A DNA stretch of 64,000 nucleotides from Campanula takesimana (lineage: Eukaryota; Streptophyta; Magnoliopsida; Asterales; Campanulaceae). The notes under the pieces were generated by a model, which saw nothing but the letters and a program-made list of their open reading frames with translations, had not been told where the DNA came from and ran no database searches. Shown in pieces: positions 1 through 10,250 of this stretch (positions are counted from its first letter, which is position 1; each line of letters starts with the position of its first letter). The translations under genes were made by a program, and so were the position numbers. Where the stretch lies: contig JAOWBW010000440.1 in NCBI GenBank assembly GCA_026119855.1, positions 62,001 to 126,000 of the forward strand, in the 5' to 3' direction.

Positions 1-1228
1 ATCGTTATGTAAAACTTGGATTAAGCGTTAAGATGAACGCCCTCTACCGGTGATCCACACAACGAACAGATTTCAAGAACGCCTTCTTGAACTTGACTGC
101 TAGGTCTTCGGTTTGATCAACGATGATGAAGAACGATTCTTCAAAGCTCCTAATTATTATTGTGACTTGATAATTGAGATTAATCAATCACAATAACCCA
201 AGAATATAATGTGTGATTTTTCTCTCTAAGAAAGACGTTTTGAATTGATCAAATCAACAACTAGGGAACAATTTCCGTCAGTCTGTATTTATATTTAAGG
301 GGTTTCAAAAACCCTTAAGAGTTTTTCTAAAACTGATTCTGCCGGGAAAAACCATCCATACGGATGTTTCTGGAAGCATCCAGATTCATCCGTATGGATC
401 CTTTCAGCAGGATCCAGTTTTACTTCGTTTTTCGCTTATTTTAATTATTTGTTCTGCGTGTGTGACCCAATAGGATTATACTAAGTTGGCAACGAGTCCG
501 AACTAGTCAAACCTTGTAAGTCATAATCGGACTCTAGCAAGCCATTATGACTACCCAATTAGTATAACTTTGAACTCAAAGTTTCCTAAAATAGAACATA
601 ACACAATCTCTTTGTTACACGATGTCTATTGAACATAAACCATGGTCAATGGTCAACTTACATTTGTTCAATGCTTTCTCGATCCCGAATGTATTGATAA
701 TACAAATCTTATTCGAGCACGGCCATGCATTTCAACAATACCATTCATCGAGTGGCCAAAGCTTGACATCTCTCTTGACAAGGAACAAATTCCATCTTGG
801 CTTATTACTCTTCCCTACATGATTCCGATTATGCCAATCACATTCTTTATAGCTATCCGGTTAGGGATAACGTTTGAATATGTCAAACGTAATGTTCATC
901 ATGTGGAAGACTGTAATAACCTCAGGTTTAGAGATTCCAGTGATTTAACTATATGAGACTTAATTATGACATTGTGACCATGACATAAATTTCATAGGGG
1001 TCAGTCCAGTATTTGTTCTCCAACAAATACCCATAAGTCTAATTGTATCCCATACACCATAATCATCATATGATTATCTATTAAACTTATACTAATAATT
1101 AATCATAATTATCAGGGACGGGGATTATTATATTAAACAAGCAAAAGGTATAATAATCAAACATTCAATATCTTTATAAATAATAACATTAATTTTACAA
1201 ACAATATGCCTAGGGCATAACACCAACA
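1..1228 (-). mobile_element. Ty1/copia-type LTR, cut by window edge
   Basis: Read on the minus strand the sequence starts TGTTGG at 1228 and runs leftwards past base 1, so at least 1.2 kb of a long LTR is present. The right edge is followed by TATAT (1229-1233), a plausible target duplication, because the undisturbed 3' LTR of the host element reads ...CTTATATGGG at the same point (about 24753). A minus-strand TATA-like stretch lies at about 285-295, and two CATCC-type near-palindromes (353-366, 387-400) lie just upstream of it. Open frames at 622-956 are incidental. Whether this is a solo LTR or the 5' LTR of an element lying to the left cannot be seen. Superfamily is inferred from the TGTTGG...CCTAGGCATA start common in plant Copia LTRs. 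Confidence 0.7.
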
Positions 1229-1684
1229 TATATGGGTTTGATGCATAGGATGACCAAAGTTGTCCCTCTTTATAAATAAAAGTCCGTCCCTAAAGAATAC
1301 CTTATTTTACTTGGATAATTTATCTCTTTTATTTAAAATATCAAAAAGGGGCATTAACATGCCTACATTTTATTTCTAAAACAACCTTCTAAAAACAAAG
1401 CGGTTTCTCCCATTTTCAAAATACACACACACACACACACACTTGCACATTTTTTTGGTCAACAAACTTAGGGAGACTCGGTTTTTCTGAGGCGTCTTGG
1501 GTGAACCGCGATAAGTTTTTCCCAAGACGTAACGTGACCTCCGAACTTACTTTCTCTAACCTTTTCCGTTAAATTTGGGTTTTAAATTAAATTAAAGTGG
1601 CGACTCCGTTTTTCTTGAACATAAAGTTCCGTATTTGATTCTCGAGGGGAAATATTTCTAGTTTTTTCCCGCGGGTATCTCACA
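1229..1684 (+). repeat. 5' LTR remnant of the non-autonomous Tat-like element
   Basis: The sequence aligns with the 3' LTR end at 24755-25225 with scattered substitutions and one indel of about 20 bases (near 1268). Shared landmarks are TATATGGGTTTGATGCATAG, a CA microsatellite (1426-1441), the CCTCCGAAC block and the CCCGCGGGTATCTCACA end. The left part of the LTR is separated by the Copia LTR at 1-1228 and lies off the window. Confidence 0.8.
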
Positions 1685-1685
1685 G

Positions 1686-1703
1686 TGCCGACTCGGCTAG
1701 GGA
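1686..1703 (+). other. Primer-binding site, Arg-tRNA type (degenerate)
   Basis: TGCCGACTCGGCTAGGGA starts one base after the LTR end. It differs by a few bases from the sites of the two related elements (45423-45440 and, minus strand, 62000-62017). This primer type is established for Ogre-like Tat elements; assignment to Arg tRNA is from family knowledge. Confidence 0.7.
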
Positions 1704-1925
1704 ATACTGTGTTTTCGAACTTCTTTTTAGATGATTCAGGGGCATTCTTGTGTGGGTCAAACTCCCGTCCCCGTTTGTTGACTTTGTGCATATTTTGTGT
1801 GTGTTTTATGTTTCTGTTTTGATTTCTGGGAATGAGACTGTTCTGGAAACACAATAAACTGGGGCTAAAGGATCAGAAACTGGGAAAATTGCAAAAAAGA
1901 ATGGACCGGCTTCTCTAGCCGTGGT

Positions 1926-4900
1926 TGTCACGCCCCGGAAATTCTAAAAAAAAAAAATCCATAAATATAAAATTTACATAATTAACATCTCCAAAAATGC
2001 TAAATACCAAACCGGGCGCGTGAATTCTACTATAAACCAATACCAACAAACAATACCTCAACGAGATTATAACTCGGAGACTATAAACAAACGCGGAAGC
2101 AAGAACAACTATTAATAATATAAATTCCCAAAGGACCACGGTAAATACATGACCCTGAACGACCACAACCTTTCAACCATATACAAAGAGGCTCTGAAGA
2201 GTAACTATCCCAAAGGAGATCAACCTGCTCAGAAGACTCCCGATCCAACGGACCTCAAACGATACCACTTGCTTTCCTGGGGGGGGGGGTTAAGGAAAAA
2301 CAATTTGAAACAAGAAACGGGGTGAGATAAAATCTCAGTAAGTTACTAAATGCATCTACATGGCATAATATCATGCAAATCAATTATATAACTGAGCAAG
2401 TAAATCATATAACAACAAATGAGAAAGCTCCCTATCGCCAACCGTCCCATACCAGTTGGAAATAACGACTAACTCATCATGCAACACATAAGACTGAAAT
2501 AAACACGTTATAAAGGATACTGAGCCAAGGTTTAAACCAAAGTATATAACAATTGCTGCGCAGCTTGAACCAATTCCAATCAACCAATCTTCGTGTAGGC
2601 ATAAACAGCTGAAGACATCCAATCAACATAGCAGCATAAGAGCTGAAGGAAACCAATCAACCCATCTTCATAGTAGCATAATAGCTGAAGAAAAAACCCC
2701 GGTACCGGAAACAATAACAAGAGGACAGTGACATACAGTCAAAGCCCGAAAACCAATAGCTAAGTTCTCATAAAGGGGCTAGCTCATCTCACACCCAAGG
2801 CCAATCTGGAGGAGGGAAATAATGGGGCAAAACAATGGTCAACATCACAATGGACTTGGCTGTGCCATCATAATGCTTCGCATCGCCCAAACACACGCAA
2901 AATACCAGCTGGACTTTCAAGTAAGGGCTAAGTAATAAAATACTAGCTCAAATAAACAACTAAGGATTCCAAAGTAGGGAACCACACCAATTAATCACTA
3001 TAAAGATGCAAACGATTACTCATGAAGAGTTCAACAACAACGAACACAAGAAGTTTCTCATAAAAGAGCCCAACAATGATAAATAAGATTGCTCATAGGG
3101 AGCCCAACAACAATGACCATTAAAACATAATAATTCCATGATAAGGAACCATACCGAACACATTCTAAAGATGGCACTCATAAGTTACTCATAAAGAGCA
3201 CCACCCAAACGGTCGCTCACAAATAGTACCATGACTATTACCAAAATGACCCTAAATATTTACTCATAAAGATATACTAGGACTATGAACTCAACCATCT
3301 CATCACACCTGGAATTCCAAATAAGAAATCCGAATGAATACATCTTAAGGTTAATCAAACCGTAGGTACCCAATTGCCAATTCACACTTTACATCCGTTC
3401 ATAACGAACCAATTCTAAACACCCCAAACGAATCCAAAAGATTACACTTATTAGAACATGATCGCGATAGGACTAAACCCTACACCTTGGTGTTCAATAA
3501 CAACCCTCTAGGTATTATAGGACATCGCCTAAAACCTAGACCAAGTCTTACTCGAAAATCAACTCGATTGGAACAATCACGAACACATCATAAGGTGCCC
3601 AAACATTCCCAAACAATACTTGATCAAATTACATGACACCATTGTTCACAAAGGAACCATTTTAAACACTAGAGTTATCCACAACCCACACAAACAATTA
3701 TCCCAAACTTTATCACAACGGACCGATCGTAAACGTTATGCGTTATAAAACACCTACTGAAAACTCAACACAACCTAAACCTGAATCCCAACTGAATAAA
3801 CCACCTCATCTCGTAGTACTCTAGAAGATCTTTAAAACGATAGTTTACTAGACTAAAACGGAGTCCGGATGAAGAAGTTATGGCCTCCGGAAGATTGAGC
3901 GAAAAACGGACAATTTGATCAAAGTAGGAAATACCATAAAACGCCACAGGGGGGTCATGACAACCACCTAACACTCATTTACCACTTTTATAACTCTAAC
4001 ACCCTACTTACACGGTTTACATAGGCTTACGGTTGACTTCTTATTGTTCCGGGTGCTTACTTTTAAGTTATAATCATTTATGCCTAAAACAGGGGTGCTC
4101 GGCCGAGCAGTTCTATATGACTCGGCCGAGCAACCTCGGCTCCAAAATTATGACTTTCTGGTCTGCTCCGCTCGGCCGAGTCAAGGGACGTGCTCGGCCG
4201 AGCACCTCCTAAATTCATAAAAACGCAGAAGAACCCAGGTAACCAAATCAAACCCAATCTTACCCAAAACTTCACCATTTATCTAATACTCAAAATCAAG
4301 ACTTCCAATAAGCATAATAATGAACCAAAACAACTTATAAACTTGAATAGGACCAAAATAACACATCTTGAAACCCAAATCAAGGTTTAAATCCCAACCT
4401 TCATATAATCACCATTTTTAACCAAAAATCCAAATAAATTCCAAACTCAATCAAACTTCAAATATAACAACTAAAGCATTATATAAGCATGATATGAACA
4501 ATTTAGCATATTAATGGGGGAAAAGCAACTTACTTGAATTTTCTCAAAGTTGCCGGAACTCGAATATTTTAGCCCTCTACGATCCTAACGACGATCTAAA
4601 CAAGTTTCATGTTTTAAGAAATGAGAAATAACAAGAGGAAGATGGTTAGATTGAAGAGAGAAGGTGGAGAAGAAAACTTACCTTTTCTTGGAAGAGAGAG
4701 AGAGAGAGATTGCTGGGAGAGATGAGAAGTGAGGGGGGGGGGGAGGTGAGGGAGAAGAGAGGGAGTAGGGAGAATTATTTAAAAACTTACACATAGACCC
4801 CTCCCCTACTACTACCCTTTACAATTAAACTCCCCACTAACAATTAAGACTCAACACTTCTACACTAGCACAAATGGCCCAAATAAAATGTTAGGCATAA

Positions 4901-5029
4901 ATTATATAACGCATAAAATGCACACATAAATTATTAATTAAATAATAATTTAAATAAATAAATAAGCAAATAAATAAATAACAATTATTTATTACAAATA
5001 ACATAGTGCCTAGTTTTCGGGTCGTTACA
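1926..5029 (-). mobile_element. 3.1 kb solo LTR with perfect 5-bp target duplication
   Basis: The insert starts TGTCACGCCCCGG and ends CGGGTCGTTACA, flanked by GTGGT at 1921-1925 and again at 5030-5034; removing it rejoins the leader of the surrounding element. The two ends form an imperfect 13-base inverted repeat. No gag-pol frame or primer site lies inside, so I read it as a solo LTR. Transcription orientation is probably minus: on that strand a TATA-like TTTAAATAA (about 4776-4784) is followed by CT-rich leader sequence, and the 3' end reads GGGGCGTGACA as in many plant gypsy (Tekay-like) LTRs. It contains four CTCGGCCGAG palindromes near 4096-4204 and G homopolymers at about 2281 and 4733. 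Confidence 0.8.
4096..4204. repeat. Cluster of CTCGGCCGAG palindromes
   Basis: The perfect palindrome CTCGGCCGAG occurs four times in 110 bases (about 4098, 4121, 4171, 4193), the outer two extended to TGCTCGGCCGAGCA. It sits inside the solo LTR in a stretch otherwise low in GC. Confidence 0.9.
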
Positions 5030-6010
5030 GTGGTTGGTTTGCCCTGGCCCACAGAATGTTTCAAATTAACAATTTCTTACAGGTCAGAAACATTCTGACG
5101 GTCCCCTTTGCTTCTGATTGTCCAGGTTCCAATTTACAGCCTCTACTTGTGCACGTATGCCTTCGTTTTCTTAACCGATACTCATTTTCCAATGCCCGGT
5201 TTTGCACAAATTTTTGGACATAAAATCTCGGGTTTTTCAAGGCCTCATTGTGCATAACCCTCTTTTATAAAAAATTGATTTTCAAAATCTTGATTTGTTC
5301 ATATGCTTGTCCATTTACTTGTGAAAATTACTTGTTCGATTACTTGTCTATATCTTGCCTATCCATGTTCATGATGTTAAAACAGACCGAAAATTCCTAT
5401 CATGACTCAAAAGGGAACATAGAAGGCTTCACACTACGCGCACTCGACCTTGTGCACGTCTTAAAAACCCTTAAAAACCCAGGATGGATGCCACGATGCA
5501 GCTTGATTGGTGCTCTTGTGCCCTTCTAGAGCGCACGGGTCCATTCCACCTACCCTTCCGAGCCGAGTCAACCACACATTGTCCGTGACACACAAATACC
5601 GTGACCATGGTTAGTTTTTGGTCTAGCTCACGTCATCACATCCCTACTACGTGCCCAAACGTTAATTATGGCCAAGTTAACACTCAAGCTCACGACTCCT
5701 TGTGAAAAACAGTGTGACCAAGGTCATCTTTGACCCGGTCCTTGACTTATGCGTTAATGCCAGCCATAATTAACCAAAGTCATATATTAGCGATGGGGTG
5801 ACACTGTGTCGTTAAGCTCTATTGTTTGGCCAGTCCTAATCATCCTTAAGCCGAAGGTTAAGGTCCGAGATCCCTCATTAAAATGAGGTCATGCCGGAAT
5901 TTCGTTGAAGCGTTAAGTCAATCTTGATCTCAACCGGGGCTTAATTATGATAAGATTGGCCCGCACATTGGAACTTTGTGACACACTAGACCCTAGGTTT
6001 GGTTATGTTG

Positions 6011-6130
6011 GTCGGTGGAAGCCACGTGCCCTATAGGACCCTCGCCCGGGATAGTCCGTCCTTGGGAGTGTGCAATACAGGTGAAAAACGAGGGGTCTAT
6101 AGACGTAGTAATGGCCTCCACTGATCCAGG
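6011..6130 (+). other. Conserved leader block, copy A
   Basis: A non-coding block containing GTCGGTGGAAGCC, CCCTATAGGACCCTC, the palindrome GTCTATAGAC (6095-6104) and GATGGCCTCCACTGAT-type sequence. The same block stands at 11146-11265, on the minus strand at 60557-60676, and in the Ogre-like element at 46304-46415. Conservation outside any frame suggests a cis signal such as RNA packaging; that role is inference. Confidence 0.7.
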
Positions 6131-6526
6131 ATTTAGAATAGTTGCGAAAAAGAAGAGAAATCTTTTCCAACCATTTAGGAATAAAATGCGTTTTAAGTAA
6201 ACTTGAACGGATAATTAATTGCACCCTACATGAATTTGCTTCGTTTTCTACTTCTTGTCTTTGACACATTGAATTCTTTGGCTAACAAGCGTCATCCCAT
6301 CAATCTTTGGATGGATCCCCGTTATCCTCCAAGACTTTCGTTTAATCCTTAGGCATAGTCCCCTAGGAACCCGTTAAGTCCTTGGAAGATCTCCGAGGCA
6401 CCCGTCAATCTTTGGATGGATCCCTGTTACCCTCCAATATTCCCGCCAAACCCTTAGGCATGGTCCCCTAGGTCACCGTTAAGGTTCCCGCTAAATCCCT
6501 AGGAATAGTCCCCTAGGAAGTCAGTC

Positions 6527-6820
6527 AAGTCCTTGGATGGATCCCCGTTATCCTCCAAGAAGTCAGTTAAGTCCTTGGATGGATCCCCGTTATCCTCCAA
6601 GAAGTCGGTCAAGTCCTTGGATGGATCCCCGTTATCCTCCAAGAAGTCGGTCAAGTCTTTGGATGGATCCCTGTTATCCTCCAAGAAGTCGGTCAAGTCT
6701 TTGGATGGATCCCCGTTATCCTCCAAGAAGTCGGTCAAGTCCTTGGATGTATCCCCGTTATCCTCCAAGAAGTAGGTTAAGTCCTTGGTTGGATCCCCGT
6801 TATCATCCATGAAGTCCGTT
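6527..6820 (+). repeat. 42-bp minisatellite, seven copies (copy A)
   Basis: Units start AAGTCCTTGGATGGATCC at 6527, 6569, 6611, 6653, 6695, 6737 and 6779, exactly 42 bases apart. Because 42 is a multiple of three, several frames on both strands stay open, giving spurious 14-residue peptide repeats. Flanking sequence (6355-6520) has single CCTAGG-type units related to the 45-bp array of the minus-strand relative. Confidence 0.95.
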
Positions 6821-6995
6821 ACAACCTTGAAAGTAGGGCCCTGCTTGAATCTTAGTTGGATTCGAGATCCCATTCAGCCCCGTCCATCTTCCACCCCGTA
6901 GGTCTAAGCATAGCGGTCCTGTCCCATTAATAGCATGAGCATTCACCCAATGTTTACTCGAACCTAAACTACCCTCTTTCTTCCCCGTAGCTCAG

Positions 6996-8525
6996 ATGAA
7001 GTGGAAGAGAGCATCATGTCGCCGACTAGTGCGTGTGGAATTAGAGAGTTCCCCAGTCACCGCAGCTTCTCCAACCCAGTACCTCGGAAAAACCGCTTTA
7101 ATGGATGGTAGCTTGGGAAATGACGTCGCAGACAATCCGGATAGCCCTACGAAACAAGAGTTGCTCCAAGATCTAGAAGCCTCCGGGGCTACGGAAGAAG
7201 TCATCACAAAGAGCCACAAAGAAACACAGAACCCATTCGATGAGTCGATGAGACAAAGAGATATCAAAGCTCTATTTCAAACTGATGGGCTCTTCACCAA
7301 AGTGACCAATCACAAAGAAGAGGTGGAAGCCACCCAACCCCCAAATTGCAACAAAACATCACCTCCACAATCTGACAAAAATACCAAGACCCCCTTCTCT
7401 TTGCCCCAACACACCGACATCCGAAACTTGCCTCTCACTCTGCCTCATCCAAAATACAACATCTCCCATGGGACGCCTCCTATAAAACCCCAAGCACAAT
7501 CTACTCGAAATGCCCGCAAACTATCGTTCGCACCGGTCATGCCTCGAGCATCATACTCACAACACATTCTCAATTGTATCCCCTCTCAGTTTAATACCAT
7601 CAACCAAATCCCTGGAACTCAGTCACAGTTTGCACCATATATGGATACCCGACCAGGAGTTGCCAACTTGCCTCCACAGGATTTCCCAACAAGATTCTGG
7701 GGTGACCCGTACCATTTCTACAATCCAAGACCTTTTGGACCACAAGTTCCTTGCATGCCTCCGATGTATATTCCTATAAGCAAACGAGGTTATGGGTATG
7801 CCTACACCCACGCACTTCCACAGAATCCTCATGTTGCACCTCAATCGGGTAAGTTGTTGGGAAAGAGAAAGCAAATGGAAGCTAAGTTTGAAAGGACACT
7901 GGATAGGCACCCCTTTGCATTGAGTAGCGGTGATTCTCATCCCCACCATGCTTTGGTCAACAATGAAAGAAAAGCCAAATGCCGAGCCAAGCCCCATGTC
8001 ACAAAGTTTGAGGATTTCAGAATGCCCATAAGCAAAGTGTTTGAAGGATTGGTCACACAAGGCCTAATGTGGCCCCTCGAAGATTTCCGGCCAAAGAATC
8101 CTGAAAAACGCCACAACAAGACCAAAAGGTGTGCCTTTCACAAATACCATAGCCATGAAACCAATGATTTCACCGCTATAAAATGCATCATATTGAAGAT
8201 AATTAAGAAGGGAAAGCTTGGACGCCCACACGCCCCCGACACAGCCAATAACCCGAGTGTCAACATGCTCGAATTCGTAGGATCTAATCCCGTGACCTCC
8301 CTCGAGTTCAAACCTCCTGTGATTGATGTGAAGGAAAAACAGAGTGATGTCTGCCCCAAGGAAAAAGAGCTCATTATTGATGAAGTTGTTAATCCCAAAG
8401 TGGGAGAGCCAGTTTTGGAAAAGTTGATAAAATCAGTGTACCAAATGGTGGTTCCTAAATTCAGCAAAGCCGAAATGACGGAAGGCGTTTGGAAAGGATT
8501 AAAAATGCCCCGGGTTGGGAAATGA
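6996..8525 (+). CDS. Gag-like protein of non-autonomous Tat element (copy A)
   Basis: An uninterrupted frame of 509 codons. The first third is polar; the middle (about residues 175-290) is rich in Pro, Tyr, Gln and Asn with a PRPFGPQVPCMPPMYIP stretch; the C-terminal part holds a module seen in Tat/Ogre Gag proteins: MP-x-SKVFEGLV...PLEDF followed by a knuckle-like C-x3-H-x3-H pattern (CAFHKYHSHETND) and a basic helix. A capsid-type domain, protease and polymerase are not visible, so the protein could at most assist packaging by a helper element. The true start is uncertain; a second ATG in another frame lies at about 7012. The 3' end differs from copy B by a deletion of about 30 bases that changes the last residues. 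Neighbouring minisatellite and short 3' frame belong to the same element. Function is inferred from the module only. Confidence 0.55.
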   Translation: MKWKRASCRRLVRVELESSPVTAASPTQYLGKTALMDGSLGNDVADNPDSPTKQELLQDLEASGATEEVITKSHKETQNPFDESMRQRDIKALFQTDGLFTKVTNHKEEVEATQPPNCNKTSPPQSDKNTKTPFSLPQHTDIRNLPLTLPHPKYNISHGTPPIKPQAQSTRNARKLSFAPVMPRASYSQHILNCIPSQFNTINQIPGTQSQFAPYMDTRPGVANLPPQDFPTRFWGDPYHFYNPRPFGPQVPCMPPMYIPISKRGYGYAYTHALPQNPHVAPQSGKLLGKRKQMEAKFERTLDRHPFALSSGDSHPHHALVNNERKAKCRAKPHVTKFEDFRMPISKVFEGLVTQGLMWPLEDFRPKNPEKRHNKTKRCAFHKYHSHETNDFTAIKCIILKIIKKGKLGRPHAPDTANNPSVNMLEFVGSNPVTSLEFKPPVIDVKEKQSDVCPKEKELIIDEVVNPKVGEPVLEKLIKSVYQMVVPKFSKAEMTEGVWKGLKMPRVGK

Positions 8526-8910
8526 AAGGTGCTGTGGTTGCCATGGCGGAGGACGAAGTTTCAAAACCCCTTCCATCAACCTCCCCTTAGGAAAAGTCAG
8601 AGTCCATTGCTAGGATGTGTGGTAAGCCCTTAAGAAAGGTCAGTTAAGATGTCTGTTAGGTTTAGTTAGAATCTTGACTCCCCGGTTGATGCCATGTGGT
8701 GACCATTCTGTATCCATTGTCGGTTTTCTTAATAAGATTATTATTATTATTGCCTTGTTAAAAGTTTGTACAAAAAATGCGTGTGAGTCTTTCAAAAAAA
8801 AATGGAGATCGGGTTTTCTTAAAATAAAAGATCAAGTTTTTCCTAAAAGGCTAATCCGCTAATGAATCGTTCTTCTCAAATCCCAGTTATAATTTCACCT
8901 TGAGGTTTAA

Positions 8911-9270
8911 TATGCTAAAAGTCCTTCGCGGTTCTGTCCATTGGAAACATTGACCAAGGACCCCACATCTGAATTGGCGTCCGAGACAACCATGAACAAC
9001 AAGATCATAAGGTTGGAACACTGTCTACAAGGAGAGGCCCGTGCTTCGGAAGCCCAAAGGCGGCTACATCAAATGGAGATTCGTACCCTCGCCGAGTGCC
9101 CTGTGCGAAGGTTACGAACATTGAAAGGAAACCACCAAAAGGAGATGGCCAAAGCAAACTCCCAACTCGTGAGTAGACGAATTCGGCAATTACAACGCCA
9201 AGCCAAATGGAGACCTCGCGACATCTTTTCCGATGACACAGAACCCGAGTTACGCGTTGGAGACATGTAA
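8911..9270 (+). CDS. Short second frame of the element, hypothetical
   Basis: A frame without a convincing ATG runs to the stop at 9268-9270 and encodes a charged, helix-prone stretch (for example LASETTMNNKIIRLEH, ASEAQRRLHQMEIRTL) that looks able to form a coiled coil. The same stretch recurs at 14036-14391, broken by an in-frame TAA, and on the minus strand at about 57480-57855 with frame slips. Conservation between three copies could reflect common descent only. No domain recognised; it may be the decayed end of a longer polyprotein or an exon. Confidence 0.3.
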   Translation, partial: YAKSPSRFCPLETLTKDPTSELASETTMNNKIIRLEHCLQGEARASEAQRRLHQMEIRTLAECPVRRLRTLKGNHQKEMAKANSQLVSRRIRQLQRQAKWRPRDIFSDDTEPELRVGDM

Positions 9271-10225
9271 TATGCCACCGACAACCCCTCCAACAATTGA
9301 GGAAGAAAGTCTTCCAACCTCGTAGGTTCTAGACTTTCATCAAAGTCTGTCTCGGACTGTGTCTTTTTATTTTTACAAATGTCCGCACTTGGACATGTAT
9401 GTATAAAGTTATCTAAATAAAAGAGTCATTTTGCTTCTATTCTCTCTAGACTTGAGACATTATTTGCAATATACATTTACTCTTGAAATTGCTTTACTTG
9501 TTATTATCAACTGATTGCTACGTCCCTAAAATGATGAATTGATTTCTAAGCATACTAGTCAATGACAACTCATTAGGGACGAATTGACCTAAGACAAATG
9601 AAAAATGATAAGTTCAAACAATTAATCTTGATGTGAATAAATGTTGTGATCAATTGGCACGAAGAAACCATTAATGGCAAGCCTTTTTCTATACACATTC
9701 CCGATACACATTTCCCGATACACAACCAGATACACCTTTCTGATACAAATTCATGATGCACATCAGAGGTATCCCGAGACAATGGAAAGGCAAGGATGTT
9801 GTTGCTCAACCACCAAGATTCAACCGTGATCGCATGTAAGCAACCAAGTAAAGGACTTCCCAGATCTTCAAAAGTCAAAGTGAGAAGTGACGGACATTCC
9901 ACCAAGGGGCTACAAATGAGCCAATGTCCAAGATAGCAAGTTGGGGCTAATGTTTACCCTCGTCCCTCAAAAAAAAAAAAAAAAAAAAACAAAGAGGGAA
10001 AAGAAACGAATGTATGGAAAAAGGGAAAGGAAATGAATATATGCGAAGAGGAAGTTTGCCTCAAAAGCTCACCAAGTTCACCCCAAGAGGTCCATCCTAA
10101 GGAGTTCACCATGAAGCAAAGTGATTTACATCAAAAGAGAAACAACACCCTCCGAGACGACATCAACAGAAAGTCAACTTCAACAAAAGACGATTCAACA
10201 AGGCCGAAGTACGGCGACCTGAGCT

Positions 10226-10250
10226 CCTCAAACTGAGGGAAACGTAGGCA
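10226..10250 (+). ncRNA. Hairpin plus ACGTAGGCA motif (copy A)
   Basis: CCTCA (10226-10230) and TGAGG (10234-10238) pair around AAC, followed by ACGTAGGCA. Equivalent motifs stand at 15341-15364, 45117-45137, 52638-52672 and, minus strand, about 56460-56490, with different but still pairing stems. Role unknown; candidate structural RNA element of Tat-type retrotransposons. Confidence 0.55.

Noticed and set aside
622..956. Two overlapping frames of 66 and 104 codons
   Set aside because: They lie inside a Copia LTR whose own orientation is opposite; no similarity to known domains.
6499..6873. Minus-strand frame of 124 codons with a 14-residue DFLEDNGDPSKDLT repeat (also 11633-12049)
   Set aside because: The 42-bp unit is a multiple of three, so several frames on both strands stay open; the frame lies in a variable minisatellite upstream of gag and is absent from the 45-bp version.
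6960..6998. Possible 3' splice site (CCCCGTAGCTCAG) before the gag-like ATG, as introns exist in Ogre elements
   Set aside because: No convincing donor and branch site could be matched; kept only as a thought.
10033..10236. Frame of 67 codons (also 15148-15351 and minus 56489-56680) rich in Ser, Lys and Asp
   Set aside because: Lies just before the hairpin motif in what looks like the 3' untranslated region; the third copy is not similarly open, so coding is unsupported.
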